21,132 bases of DNA from JBBDIO01 sp040880365. Lineage in GTDB: Bacteria > Chloroflexota > Anaerolineae > Caldilineales > Caldilineaceae. A model generated the notes under the pieces. It saw nothing but the letters and a program-made list of their open reading frames with translations, had not been told where the DNA came from and did not search any database. Below, piece by piece: positions 7,657-15,189 of this stretch. The stretch lies in the NCBI GenBank assembly GCA_040880365.1, contig JBBDIO010000182.1, forward strand, positions 1-21,132, in the 5' to 3' direction. Every line of letters begins with the position of its first letter. Positions within the stretch are counted from its first letter, which is position 1. Made by a program: the position numbers and the translations under genes.

Positions 7657-7686
7657 TCATGAACTGTGTAATCATGAACTGTGTAA
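7657..7686 (+). repeat. 15-bp perfect tandem repeat TCATGAACTGTGTAA x2
   Basis: Two identical, adjacent 15-bp units (7657-7671, 7672-7686) lie between the metK terminator and the DUF5107 gene. The stretch 7475-7741 holds no gene apart from the terminator, this repeat and the -10 box. Confidence 0.85.
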
Positions 7687-7728
7687 TTCAATGGGTGGGC
7701 CAATCTGGGTAACTCTTCGTCCAGGCGG

Positions 7729-7734
7729 TATAAT
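7729..7734 (+). promoter_or_regulatory. -10 box (TATAAT) placed for a leaderless mRNA
   Basis: A consensus TATAAT ends seven bases before the ATG at 7742, so transcription would begin at or next to the start codon. No -35 hexamer is visible at 16-18 bases upstream. Leaderless genes with a TANNNT box about seven bases ahead of ATG are well known in Deinococcus and actinobacteria. Confidence 0.5.
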
Positions 7735-7741
7735 GCAGGCT

Positions 7742-9850
7742 ATGCGCCCTATTATTGGATTGTGTTTTACGCTTCTGGTTGTGTCTGCGTCGCTGGTCGG
7801 TTGTAGCCGTCCTTTTGCCCGCTCTTTCGCTACCCCTGCTGTCACCCCTTCTGCCGTGCGTCCGCAAATGCCCGATTTTGTGCCGCCGCGTGTGGTGCCC
7901 GGTGCGGCGGTGCAATTGACTGTCGATGCGCACCGCGATGTGCAGCCCGGTGATCCGGTCGCGATTCGGGTAGCAGCCGGTGATCCCCAGCAAACCGATG
8001 CCTTGCGCCTGGCAATCGACGGTGCGGATACTGGCTGGCGTGCCCAGGCATCGCTCGACGCCGGTGAATTGCGCTATGAATGGACCGCAGGCGAACCGGA
8101 TACGTATGAGATTGTGGCGCAGGCGCGCAATATGGATGGCAGCGTGGCGCAGAGCAGCCTGACCTTATCAGTCGGTACACATTCGGTCGGTACACCCCAA
8201 CCGGTTGGCACACCTCCGGCAACTGTCCAACCCACTGTCCAACCCACTGTCCAACCCACTGTCCAGACCTATACTGCGCCCTCTCACACGCCCCAGCCTG
8301 TGGCGCATCGTGTTAGCCATGCGGACTCTGATGATTTCTTCGCTCCCAGCAAGTTGCCCGAACTGCCGCGCATTTGGGAATCTACAGTCACCTTGCCCAC
8401 ATATCCCTATTGGGATTTTCAGACCGCGGCGGTGGATGCGCGGTATAATTGGCCCTATCAGCAGTTCGATGCGGCGGCCTTTGCCGCGGCTGCGCCAGAC
8501 CCGCAACCAAAAACGTATTCAGTGATAGTGCTGGAAAATCAGTATCTGCGCATTTGGCTTTTGCCCGAACTGGGGGGGCGCATCTGGCAGGTGGAACACA
8601 AGCCAACGGGCAACGTCATGTTCTATCAAAACCCTGTGGTGAAGCCTTCGCCGTGGGGGCCGCCCCAGCAATTGGGGTGGCTGGCTCTGGGAGGCATGGA
8701 GTGGAGCGCGCCGGTTTTTGAACATGGTTATGACTGGGGAACACCGTGGCAGGTGGAGACGTTTTCCCATGCAGATGGCGCACTGGGCGCGCGCATTGCC
8801 ACGCCCGACGATGGAAGACTACTGACACTCGAAATAGAATTGACGCTGCCGCCCCATGCGGCCTATTTTGAGATCGCGCCCCGGCTCCACAATCGGGCCG
8901 ATACGCAACTGGACTATGATTTCTGGCTGAATGCCATGCTCGCGCCCGGCACCGGCAACGCGCCCAGCGCCGCGACTCGGTTTGTGATGCCCGGTCGCCT
9001 GATGCAGGTGCACAGCCGAGGCGATAACGCTTTGCCGCTCGATGCACAGCCGCTGCGCTGGCCCTATTACGGGACACAGAATCTCTCGGTGTTGGGCAAC
9101 TATGTCCACTATATGGGCTTTTTTGAATATCCCCACGCCCAAGGCCCCTTTGTCGGGGTCTATGATGGCGACGCCGATGCCGGCGTTGTGCGCGTCTATC
9201 CGCCAGAGGTGGCGCGGGGCAGCAAGGTCTTCACGCTGGGTTGGGACGATCCGATTCCCAGCCACTATTATACGGATGACGATTCGGCCTATGTGGAGTT
9301 GCATGGCGGCGTGGCGCGCTCGTTCTTCGAACGGGCATCGCTGGCGTCTGGCGCTTCGGTGACCTGGCGCGAACGCTGGTATCCTGTGCATGGGCTGGGC
9401 GATCTCACCTATGCCAATGATTGGGGTGCGTTGCATGTCACTGCCCCTGCTGATTCACCTGCTAATTCACCCGGTGATGAACCGCCCGCCACCGGCATTA
9501 AGGTTGCCACCGGCGTTGAGGTGCATCTGTATGCGGTGCAGGCGACGACCGGCGTTGTGCAATTGCTGGCAGGTGGGCGCGTGGTCGCGCAGCAACCTTT
9601 TTCTGCCGATCCTTTTCTGCCGGCGTCGGTAGAATTTCCCGAAATCGGCGGACTCGTGGATATTACAGAAATTCGCGTCGCAGGTCGCGCGCCGGTTGCG
9701 CTTCCCGTGATGGGCGGTGTCGGTGCCCCAGAGTTAGATGCACGCGTGTTAGATGCACGCGTGTTAGATGCACCGGAGTTGAATGGCCCAGAGTTGGAAA
9801 ATACGCAGTTCGCGCATGTCTTTTTAAGTTATTATCCAGGTCGAAAATAA
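7742..9850 (+). CDS. Lipoprotein with DUF5107 domain
   Basis: This 702-residue exported lipoprotein has a signal peptide (1-20) and lipobox SLVGC with Cys21. A bacterial Ig-like or cadherin-like region (about 55-145) is followed by a Pro/Thr/Val linker with the QPTV repeat (about 145-180). A DUF5107 domain (about 215-530) carries the typical LENQYLRIWLLPELGGRIW (264-282) and KPSPWGPPQQLGW stretches; this family is thought to share the galactose-mutarotase fold. The C-terminal part (about 540-702) is unassigned and ends in LDARV repeats. The start at 7742 fits the -10 box; an in-frame ATG at 7733 overlaps TATAAT and adds three residues. Its stop overlaps the next start by one base (TAATG), so both proteins are probably made together. 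The function is unknown; sugar binding is a guess. Confidence 0.85.
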   Translation: MRPIIGLCFTLLVVSASLVGCSRPFARSFATPAVTPSAVRPQMPDFVPPRVVPGAAVQLTVDAHRDVQPGDPVAIRVAAGDPQQTDALRLAIDGADTGWRAQASLDAGELRYEWTAGEPDTYEIVAQARNMDGSVAQSSLTLSVGTHSVGTPQPVGTPPATVQPTVQPTVQPTVQTYTAPSHTPQPVAHRVSHADSDDFFAPSKLPELPRIWESTVTLPTYPYWDFQTAAVDARYNWPYQQFDAAAFAAAAPDPQPKTYSVIVLENQYLRIWLLPELGGRIWQVEHKPTGNVMFYQNPVVKPSPWGPPQQLGWLALGGMEWSAPVFEHGYDWGTPWQVETFSHADGALGARIATPDDGRLLTLEIELTLPPHAAYFEIAPRLHNRADTQLDYDFWLNAMLAPGTGNAPSAATRFVMPGRLMQVHSRGDNALPLDAQPLRWPYYGTQNLSVLGNYVHYMGFFEYPHAQGPFVGVYDGDADAGVVRVYPPEVARGSKVFTLGWDDPIPSHYYTDDDSAYVELHGGVARSFFERASLASGASVTWRERWYPVHGLGDLTYANDWGALHVTAPADSPANSPGDEPPATGIKVATGVEVHLYAVQATTGVVQLLAGGRVVAQQPFSADPFLPASVEFPEIGGLVDITEIRVAGRAPVALPVMGGVGAPELDARVLDARVLDAPELNGPELENTQFAHVFLSYYPGRK
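8221..8264 (+). repeat. 12-bp in-frame tandem repeat (QPTV linker)
   Basis: Three perfect AACCCACTGTCC units (8229-8240, 8241-8252, 8253-8264) follow a partial one. They encode the repeated Gln-Pro-Thr-Val linker of the DUF5107 lipoprotein. Copy number is likely to vary without breaking the frame. Confidence 0.9.
9734..9773 (+). repeat. 15-bp in-frame tandem repeat near the DUF5107 protein C-terminus
   Basis: The unit TTAGATGCACGCGTG occurs at 9734-9748 and 9749-9763, and its first ten bases recur at 9764-9773. It encodes LDARVLDARVLDAP. Confidence 0.9.
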
Positions 9851-11829
9851 TGCGAAATTCACCGCAAGACGGAGGGTTCCCCTCCTGGCTATTATGGATT
9901 ATCGGGCCGGTGACGATTTTGGCGATTGCGCTGATTATCGTGGCGGTTGTATTGGGTGTGCAGGCAGGCCAACGCCAGGCCGAGATGCAGCGTGTGCAAC
10001 AGGTGGGCATTGCCCATCAGCGCGCCATCGATTTGCGCGCCGAAGGTCTCTTTGCCGAAGCGCGGCGCGAGTATGAGCGCGTGCTGGTGCTGGATCCTAC
10101 AAATTCTGCGGCTATCGTGGGCTTGCAGGAATTGGCGAACATGGGCCAGGCCAGCGCGGTCATCAATGATGCGTCGGGTGATGCCGGTGGCGCGCGCGTT
10201 GAAAATTCTGGTGATAGTGAATCTGACACGGGTGAACCGGCGGCAGGCGGTGCGCCCGTCCAGGCGTCGCCTGCGGTTGCCAATCCGGCTGCCGATCAGG
10301 TGATGGCGCAGGCGGTCGGCGTGTATCAGGACGGGCAGTGGGCGCAGGCTGCCGACTATCTGGAGACCTTGCAGGCCTCGTATGCCGATTATGAGTCGGA
10401 GCGGGTCCAGCAGATGCTCTATACGGCCTATGTCAATCTGGCAGCCGCCGACGATCAGTCGGGCGATTTGGCCGGTGCGCTCGAATATGTGGACAAGGCG
10501 CTGGAATTGCGCCCCGACGCGGCCGAGCTGCGCACGGCGCGCACGCTGGTGGCCCAATATGTAGAGGCGGCAGAGTTGGGCAACCGGGATTTGGACCGCC
10601 AGGTGGAATTGCTGGGCAACATCTTTGAAGAAAATCCTGAATATCGCGATGTGCGCGCGCGATATGTTGAGGCTTTGCTGGCCTATGGCGAGCAACTGGC
10701 CGCGGACGATGAGGTCTGCGATGCTATGCGACAATATCAGGTTTCCGTTGCTATCGAAGTGACGCCGGGGTCGATCTTCCGGCGCGATACGCTGGAAGGC
10801 GAATGTGTGGAGCGGCGGCGGCTCGCCAATGCAGGCATTCCGACTTTTACGCCCGCGCCCGGTTCGGTGCAGCCGACCCCTGCGCCGACTCTGACGCCGG
10901 TGCCCGACGTACTGGACACGACGACCGATGCGGACACGACTGATATTGATAGCGACACGCCGGATAGTGACACGACGGACGCGGTAGCGACGCCCGCCCC
11001 GGTCGTCAGCGGCGCACCTGCAGGGGGTCGTTTGATCTACTCTGCGCCCGATTCGGTGGATGGGCGCAGCCATATTTGGGTCCAGCATGTGGGCAGCGGC
11101 ACCGCGCCGTCGATTCTGGTCGAAGATGCCCAGCAGCCGGCCATGCGTCCCGATGGTCAGCGCATTGCCTTCCGCAACCTGGACGAGGGCGCACGGGGAA
11201 TTTCGACCTATGATCCGGCCACAGGGCTGGAACTGCGCTTTACGACCTTTGCCGAAGATTTCTTCCCCAGCTGGAACGCCGAGGGCAACCGGGTGGCATT
11301 TGCCAGCAATCGCGAAGGCGACCGGCGCTGGCGGGTTTATCAGGTGTGGGGCGATGTGGATAATCAGGCCCAGGGCATCGAATTTGGCACATCCCCGGCC
11401 TATCACACGACCGTGGATCGCATGGCTTTTCGCGGCTGTGACGAAACGGGCAACCGCTGCGGGATCTGGGCTATGAACACCGGCGGTGGTGACCGTGTCC
11501 CATTGACCACCGTGCCCGCGGATGATCGCCCGCACTGGGCACCCAATGGCGCATTTGCCGTGTTTATGAGCGAGGGGCGGCACGGCAATATGGAGATTTA
11601 TCGGGTGAATGTGGCAAGCGGCGAGGTCACGCGGCTGACCGAGGATGGCGCACTGGATGTGACGCCGGTGGTCAGTCCCGATGGGCAATGGGTGGCTTTT
11701 TTCAGCAATCGCAGCGGCGTGTGGGCAGTGTGGGCGGTGCCTAGCAGCGGTGGGGCCGCACAGTTGGTGCTGGAACTGCCCGGCGGATTGGGCGATTGGA
11801 CCCAGCACGGTTTGCAGTGGATGAATTAG
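9850..11829 (+). CDS. Membrane-anchored TPR and TolB-like beta-propeller protein
   Basis: This 659-residue protein has one N-terminal membrane segment (about 13-38) with a short cytoplasmic tail. A TPR-like helix pair (about 54-88), a low-complexity Gly/Ala/Ser linker (about 100-148) and further TPR-like helices (about 150-300) follow. Next comes a Pro/Thr/Asp-rich spacer (about 333-390) and a C-terminal beta-propeller of PD40/WD40-like blades. Three blade motifs are clear: PSWNAEGNRVAFASNREG (473-490), PHWAPNGAFAVFMSEGRHG (561-579) and PVVSPDGQWVAFFSNRSG (606-623). The ATG shares a base with the stop of the DUF5107 gene. The topology points to an extracytoplasmic scaffold or sensor that binds partners. 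The specific role is unknown. It ends 22 bases from the convergent siroheme operon, with no terminator between them. Confidence 0.8.
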   Translation: MRNSPQDGGFPSWLLWIIGPVTILAIALIIVAVVLGVQAGQRQAEMQRVQQVGIAHQRAIDLRAEGLFAEARREYERVLVLDPTNSAAIVGLQELANMGQASAVINDASGDAGGARVENSGDSESDTGEPAAGGAPVQASPAVANPAADQVMAQAVGVYQDGQWAQAADYLETLQASYADYESERVQQMLYTAYVNLAAADDQSGDLAGALEYVDKALELRPDAAELRTARTLVAQYVEAAELGNRDLDRQVELLGNIFEENPEYRDVRARYVEALLAYGEQLAADDEVCDAMRQYQVSVAIEVTPGSIFRRDTLEGECVERRRLANAGIPTFTPAPGSVQPTPAPTLTPVPDVLDTTTDADTTDIDSDTPDSDTTDAVATPAPVVSGAPAGGRLIYSAPDSVDGRSHIWVQHVGSGTAPSILVEDAQQPAMRPDGQRIAFRNLDEGARGISTYDPATGLELRFTTFAEDFFPSWNAEGNRVAFASNREGDRRWRVYQVWGDVDNQAQGIEFGTSPAYHTTVDRMAFRGCDETGNRCGIWAMNTGGGDRVPLTTVPADDRPHWAPNGAFAVFMSEGRHGNMEIYRVNVASGEVTRLTEDGALDVTPVVSPDGQWVAFFSNRSGVWAVWAVPSSGGAAQLVLELPGGLGDWTQHGLQWMN

Positions 11830-11851
11830 GGCCGCAGGTTAGCCGGATCTA

Positions 11852-12334
11852 TCAGCGTGGCGCGGCCAACCATGCTGCAATCCGGTCGCGCAGGCGCACC
11901 GCTCGCCGGGGTTCGGTGCCGCCTGTGCCGATTGCCACCACGACCGGGGCGTCGTCTTCCACACCGCGATAGACCGCGGGCACATGAAAAGAGCCTTCGT
12001 GGGGCGCATCTACTACATTACAGAGAATACCCCGCTGTTGGGCTTCGTGGGCCACCGCCCGATTCACCGCGCGCACATCTGTGGCGGCTACCGCCAGCCC
12101 CGCATCTTCCAGATCCCCGGCCTGCCAGGGCCGATTGTGCCACGCGATGTGCCCTGCCGCGTGTCGCTCTGCCAGTTCTATCGTAAGCTGAGGACTGATG
12201 ACGCGCACAGTGGCCTGGGCCGCCAGCAACCCCCGCACTTTGCGGGTGGCAATTGTGCCGCCTCCCACCACCACACACACAATGCGATCCAGGTTGGTTA
12301 GAAAAATCGGATAGACGGTTTGCGCCTGTTCCAC
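11852..12334 (-). CDS. Precorrin-2 dehydrogenase / sirohydrochlorin-forming (Met8/SirC/CysG-N type)
   Basis: It oxidises precorrin-2 to sirohydrochlorin with NAD in siroheme synthesis. The 160-residue protein has the Rossmann motif VVVGGGTIATRKV (21-33) and the conserved NVVDAP with Asp109, the position of the catalytic Asp in Met8p. It is short for the family (about 200 residues in SirC) and lacks most of the C-terminal helical part. The iron-insertion activity of Met8/CysG is therefore uncertain, and a separate chelatase is present in the operon. The start is a GTG at 12334 with AGGA eight bases ahead. A longer open frame runs back through the N gap but only because of the false gap. It is the last gene of the operon, about 53 bases after cobA once the gap is collapsed. 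Confidence 0.88.
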   Translation of the reverse strand: MEQAQTVYPIFLTNLDRIVCVVVGGGTIATRKVRGLLAAQATVRVISPQLTIELAERHAAGHIAWHNRPWQAGDLEDAGLAVAATDVRAVNRAVAHEAQQRGILCNVVDAPHEGSFHVPAVYRGVEDDAPVVVAIGTGGTEPRRAVRLRDRIAAWLAAPR

Positions 12335-12384
12335 AATTTTTTCCTGTCGGTTCCTTGCTGACTGCACTTTTCTGTCTGTGATCG

Positions 12385-12594
12385 CGCCTATGCGCTGGCA
12401 ATGCGGGCGACTGTGTGAGAGGCAGTCGCGGGCGCGCCGNNNNNNNNNNNNNNNNNNNNNNNNNNNNNNNNNNNNNNNNNNNNNNNNNNNNNNNNNNNNN
12501 NNNNNNNNNNNNNNNNNNNNNNNNNNNNNNNNNNNNNNNCGCCTATGCGCTGGCAATGCGGGCGACTGTGTGAGAGGCAGTCGCGGGCGCGCCG
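12385..12594. other. False scaffold gap: 55-nt contig-end overlap on both sides of 100 N
   Basis: The 55 bases before the N run (12385-12439) are identical to the 55 bases after it (12540-12594). This is what results when two contigs that overlap by an assembly word length are joined with a fixed 100-N spacer. The true chromosome should carry the 55 bases once and no gap, which shortens the window by 155 bases. The cobA stop codon lies inside the overlap, so it appears twice (12388-12390 and 12543-12545). Confidence 0.92.
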
Positions 12595-13427
12595 GGCATG
12601 GGCACGAAACCCAGCTCATCGCCCGCGGGGCGAAACCAATCCAGCGAATCGTGGAGAGCTGCGACATCGCCGATGACGATGACTGCCGGAGAAGGCAGGG
12701 CACGCGCGGCCAGGGTCGCGGGCAGTTGCGCCAGCGGCGCGGTGACGACCTGCTGTTCGGCAGTGGTCGCCCAGCTGATGGCGGCGGCGGGCGTTTGGGG
12801 ATGTTTGCCGGCGTTTAGCAATTGGGCGGTAATGGCGGCAATCTTGCTCACGCCCATGAGTATCACCAGGGTGGGCATGGCAGCCAGCCCGCGCCAATAG
12901 TCGCTTGCTTGCGCAGGGTCGGCACCGTTCTCGATATCGTCGGCATGGTCGGCACATTCGTGGCCGGTGACTACGGCAAAGGCCGTGGCAACGCCGCGCT
13001 GGGTCACCGGGATGCCGGCATAGGCGGGGGCCGCCAGCGCCGAGGAGACGCCGGGCACCACTTCGAAGGCCAGCCCCGCCTGCACCAGCGCGAGGGCTTC
13101 TTCGCCGCCACGGCCAAAAACAAAGGGGTCGCCGCCTTTGAGACGCACCACCTGTTTGCCCTGGCGTACCCGATCTACCAACAGCGCGTTGATTTCCGTC
13201 TGGTGCAGGGTATGGCGTCCGGGCGCTTTGCCCACAAAGACCTGTTCGGCGTCGGCGCGCGCCTCATCCAGCAGTTCCTGGGCAATTAGCCGGTCGTAGA
13301 CTACCACATCGGCGCGCTGCAACAGGCGCAGACCGCGCACGGTGATGAGATCGGCATTTCCGGGGCCGGCACCGATGAGAAATGCTTTGCCGCGCCGGGC
13401 GCGGGGTTCTAGGCGTATCGTCTTCAT
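12543..13427 (-). CDS. cobA: Uroporphyrinogen-III C-methyltransferase
   Basis: It methylates uroporphyrinogen III twice with SAM to give precorrin-2, the first committed step to siroheme and cobalamin. The 294-residue protein has the family motifs GAGPGNADLITVRG (19-32), VVVYDRL (41-47), RLKGGDPFVFGRGGEE (95-110) and PGVSSALAAPAYAGIPVTQRG (125-145). It is a single-domain SUMT without the dehydrogenase part of CysG, which is encoded by the next gene. A short insertion (about 159-178, Asp/Ala-rich) is seen in the middle. The start lies 51 bases after cbiX. A small inverted repeat, CCGCC/GGCGG (13454-13470), sits in that gap and has no T-run, so it may affect mRNA stability rather than end the transcript. 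Confidence 0.95.
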   Translation of the reverse strand: MKTIRLEPRARRGKAFLIGAGPGNADLITVRGLRLLQRADVVVYDRLIAQELLDEARADAEQVFVGKAPGRHTLHQTEINALLVDRVRQGKQVVRLKGGDPFVFGRGGEEALALVQAGLAFEVVPGVSSALAAPAYAGIPVTQRGVATAFAVVTGHECADHADDIENGADPAQASDYWRGLAAMPTLVILMGVSKIAAITAQLLNAGKHPQTPAAAISWATTAEQQVVTAPLAQLPATLAARALPSPAVIVIGDVAALHDSLDWFRPAGDELGFVPMPGAPATASHTVARIASA

Positions 13428-13478
13428 ACAGATCTCTGTTCCTGTTTGATAATCCGCCGAAAATTGGCGGTCATTGGT

Positions 13479-14396
13479 TTATCGGTTGCCCTGGTCGTCT
13501 ATGAGAGTGGCACTGGGTTCGGCAATCGCATCCAGCCGGTCGCGAATGACATCTACCAGGCGCAGGTCATAGTCCAGATGCTGGGCGGCGCGGAATTCGA
13601 TCTGCGGCCAGGTTGTGCGCGCCTGCGCCACCAGCTGGGGCAGGTCTTCGCGCACGTGGCGACCCAGATGCAGAAAATAGGGCAGGGTAATGAGCCGCTG
13701 CACGCCCGCCTGGGCCAGTTCGGCGATGCCTTCGGGAATATCGGGCGTGTTACAGTCCAGAAAGGCGACGCGCCCGTGGGCGATGCCAGTGCGCCGCAGC
13801 AGATCTGCCAGCACGTGGGCCAGGGGCGCATTGGCCGCGGCAATAGGTGTGCCGTGGGCCATGAGCAACAAGCCCCGCTCGCCGGTATTGGTTGTGCCGG
13901 TGTTGATTGTGGAGGCGGGCTGTGCCAATTCCGGCGCGGCCGCGGCCAGGCGCGTGTAGGCCAGATCGACCAGGGCTGGATGATAGCCGAATGCGGGCGC
14001 AAGGCTGGCGGTCAGGCCGGGAAATTTCGCCAGCGTGGTTTCTAGCAGCTGGGGCAGGTCTTGCTGGACATAAGCCCCGGCAATCAGAAAGTAGGGCTGG
14101 ACGTGCACGTGGCGCGCGCCGTTTTCTGCACAACGTTGCAGGGCATCGGCCAGGGTCGGGCGGCTAAAGTTGAGAAATGCCGGCTCTATCTGGTCGGCAA
14201 TGCCTTCGGCGCGCAGCCGTGCGGCAATGCGAATCATCGCCGCACCACTGGCCGAGCGCAGACTGCCATGCCCGATGAGGACAACCGCGGGGAGAGGCCC
14301 ATCCTGCCCGGCGTCGCCTGCTGTTGTATCTGCTGTGCTATGGGGCAGACTGTCTGCCGTTTTTTGCGCGGGCGCGGTCACATTCAGCTTTCCCAT
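13479..14396 (-). CDS. cbiX: Sirohydrochlorin chelatase (CbiX/SirB type, two-domain)
   Basis: It inserts Fe2+ (or Co2+) into sirohydrochlorin; beside sir the product is most likely siroheme. The 305-residue protein has two tandem CbiX domains (about 36-155 and 175-290) after a disordered N-terminal tail. The first domain has the metal-site start LIGHGS (His43), but the second His position reads GAYVQQDLP (Tyr109). The second domain has both, LMAHGT (His181) and GRHVREDLP (His247). Activity is thus probably carried by the C-terminal domain. The ATG at 14396 overlaps the cysH stop (TGATG). An upstream in-frame ATG inside cysH was rejected. Confidence 0.92.
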   Translation of the reverse strand: MGKLNVTAPAQKTADSLPHSTADTTAGDAGQDGPLPAVVLIGHGSLRSASGAAMIRIAARLRAEGIADQIEPAFLNFSRPTLADALQRCAENGARHVHVQPYFLIAGAYVQQDLPQLLETTLAKFPGLTASLAPAFGYHPALVDLAYTRLAAAAPELAQPASTINTGTTNTGERGLLLMAHGTPIAAANAPLAHVLADLLRRTGIAHGRVAFLDCNTPDIPEGIAELAQAGVQRLITLPYFLHLGRHVREDLPQLVAQARTTWPQIEFRAAQHLDYDLRLVDVIRDRLDAIAEPSATLIDDQGNR

Positions 14397-15178
14397 CAGC
14401 TTACCAGGTGCAGACCGCATTCGGTCTTGTCGAGTCCGCTCCAACGCCCGGCGCGTAGTTCTTCGCCCGGCTGTACCGCGCGCGTGCAGGGCCAGCAGCC
14501 CACGCTGGGATAGTTCTGGTCGTGGAGACGGTTATAGGGCAGGTTGTGCTGCTGCACATAGTCCCAGATATCGCCTTCGGTCCAGTGGATCAGTGGCGAA
14601 AGTTTGACCATGTTATAGCGTTCATTCCAGACGACCGCGGGCGTGCGCGCCCGGCTTGCCGATTGGTCGCGGCGCAGCGCGGTGGCCCAGGCTGTGCTGT
14701 CGGTGAGCGCGGTTTGCAGGGGCGCGACTTTGCGTAGCTGACAGCACAAATCGGGGTCGCGATTATAGAGCCGCGGCCCGTGTTGGTGCGTTTGCTCCTC
14801 CACGCTCAGGTTTGTGCTGACGCGCCGAAACGGTCGCTGGTAGTGATCTTCCAGCCGCCGGATCAGGGCGTGGGTTTCGGGGAAGAAATAGCCCGTGTCG
14901 ATGTAGAAGATATCCACATCGGGCTGGAGGCGCAGGGTTACATCCATGAGTACGATCCCACTGGTGCCGAATGATGTGCCCAGTGTGAGACCGCGCCCGA
15001 AGGTTTCCAGCGCCCAGCCCAGAATGTCCTGGGCCGAGCCATGTTCGAATTGCTGGTTGAGCCGGGAGAAGACCAGATGTGTCCAATCGCGAAAACCCGG
15101 CGTGGCGACATCCGCGCGGGCTGCGATGGGGTCTGGTCTCCCGGTAGGGAATCCTGTGCTGTCTGGAACAGCGTTCAT
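14396..15178 (-). CDS. cysH: Assimilatory adenylylsulfate (APS/PAPS) reductase, Fe-S type
   Basis: It reduces activated sulfate to sulfite with thioredoxin or glutaredoxin electrons. The 260-residue protein has the nucleotide-binding SFGTSG (69-74), DTGYFFPET (94-102) and the C-terminal KTECGLH with catalytic Cys254. Two extra cysteine pairs, Cys145-Cys146 and Cys228-x2-Cys231, mark the [4Fe-4S] subgroup that uses APS rather than PAPS. That substrate choice is inferred from the family. The ATG at 15178 has a perfect AAGGAG about eight bases ahead; the open frame extends further upstream into sir but without family sequence. It lies 11 bases after sir and shares one base with cbiX, so the operon is tight. 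No ATP sulfurylase gene is in the window. Confidence 0.95.
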   Translation of the reverse strand: MNAVPDSTGFPTGRPDPIAARADVATPGFRDWTHLVFSRLNQQFEHGSAQDILGWALETFGRGLTLGTSFGTSGIVLMDVTLRLQPDVDIFYIDTGYFFPETHALIRRLEDHYQRPFRRVSTNLSVEEQTHQHGPRLYNRDPDLCCQLRKVAPLQTALTDSTAWATALRRDQSASRARTPAVVWNERYNMVKLSPLIHWTEGDIWDYVQQHNLPYNRLHDQNYPSVGCWPCTRAVQPGEELRAGRWSGLDKTECGLHLVS

Positions 15179-15189
15179 CGCAAAGCTCC

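Noticed and set aside
7657..7686. CRISPR or phage attachment site from the TCATGAACTGTGTAA repeat
   Set aside because: Only two adjacent units without spacers, no cas or integrase genes; a plain tandem duplication is enough.
9892..11808. 638-codon minus-strand open frame over the TPR/propeller gene
   Set aside because: Antisense shadow of a high-GC gene; Arg/His/Ile-rich composition and no domain.
12335..12703. N-terminal extension of the dehydrogenase across the N run
   Set aside because: The extension exists only because N codons have no stop; the gap is false and the family start matches the GTG at 12334.
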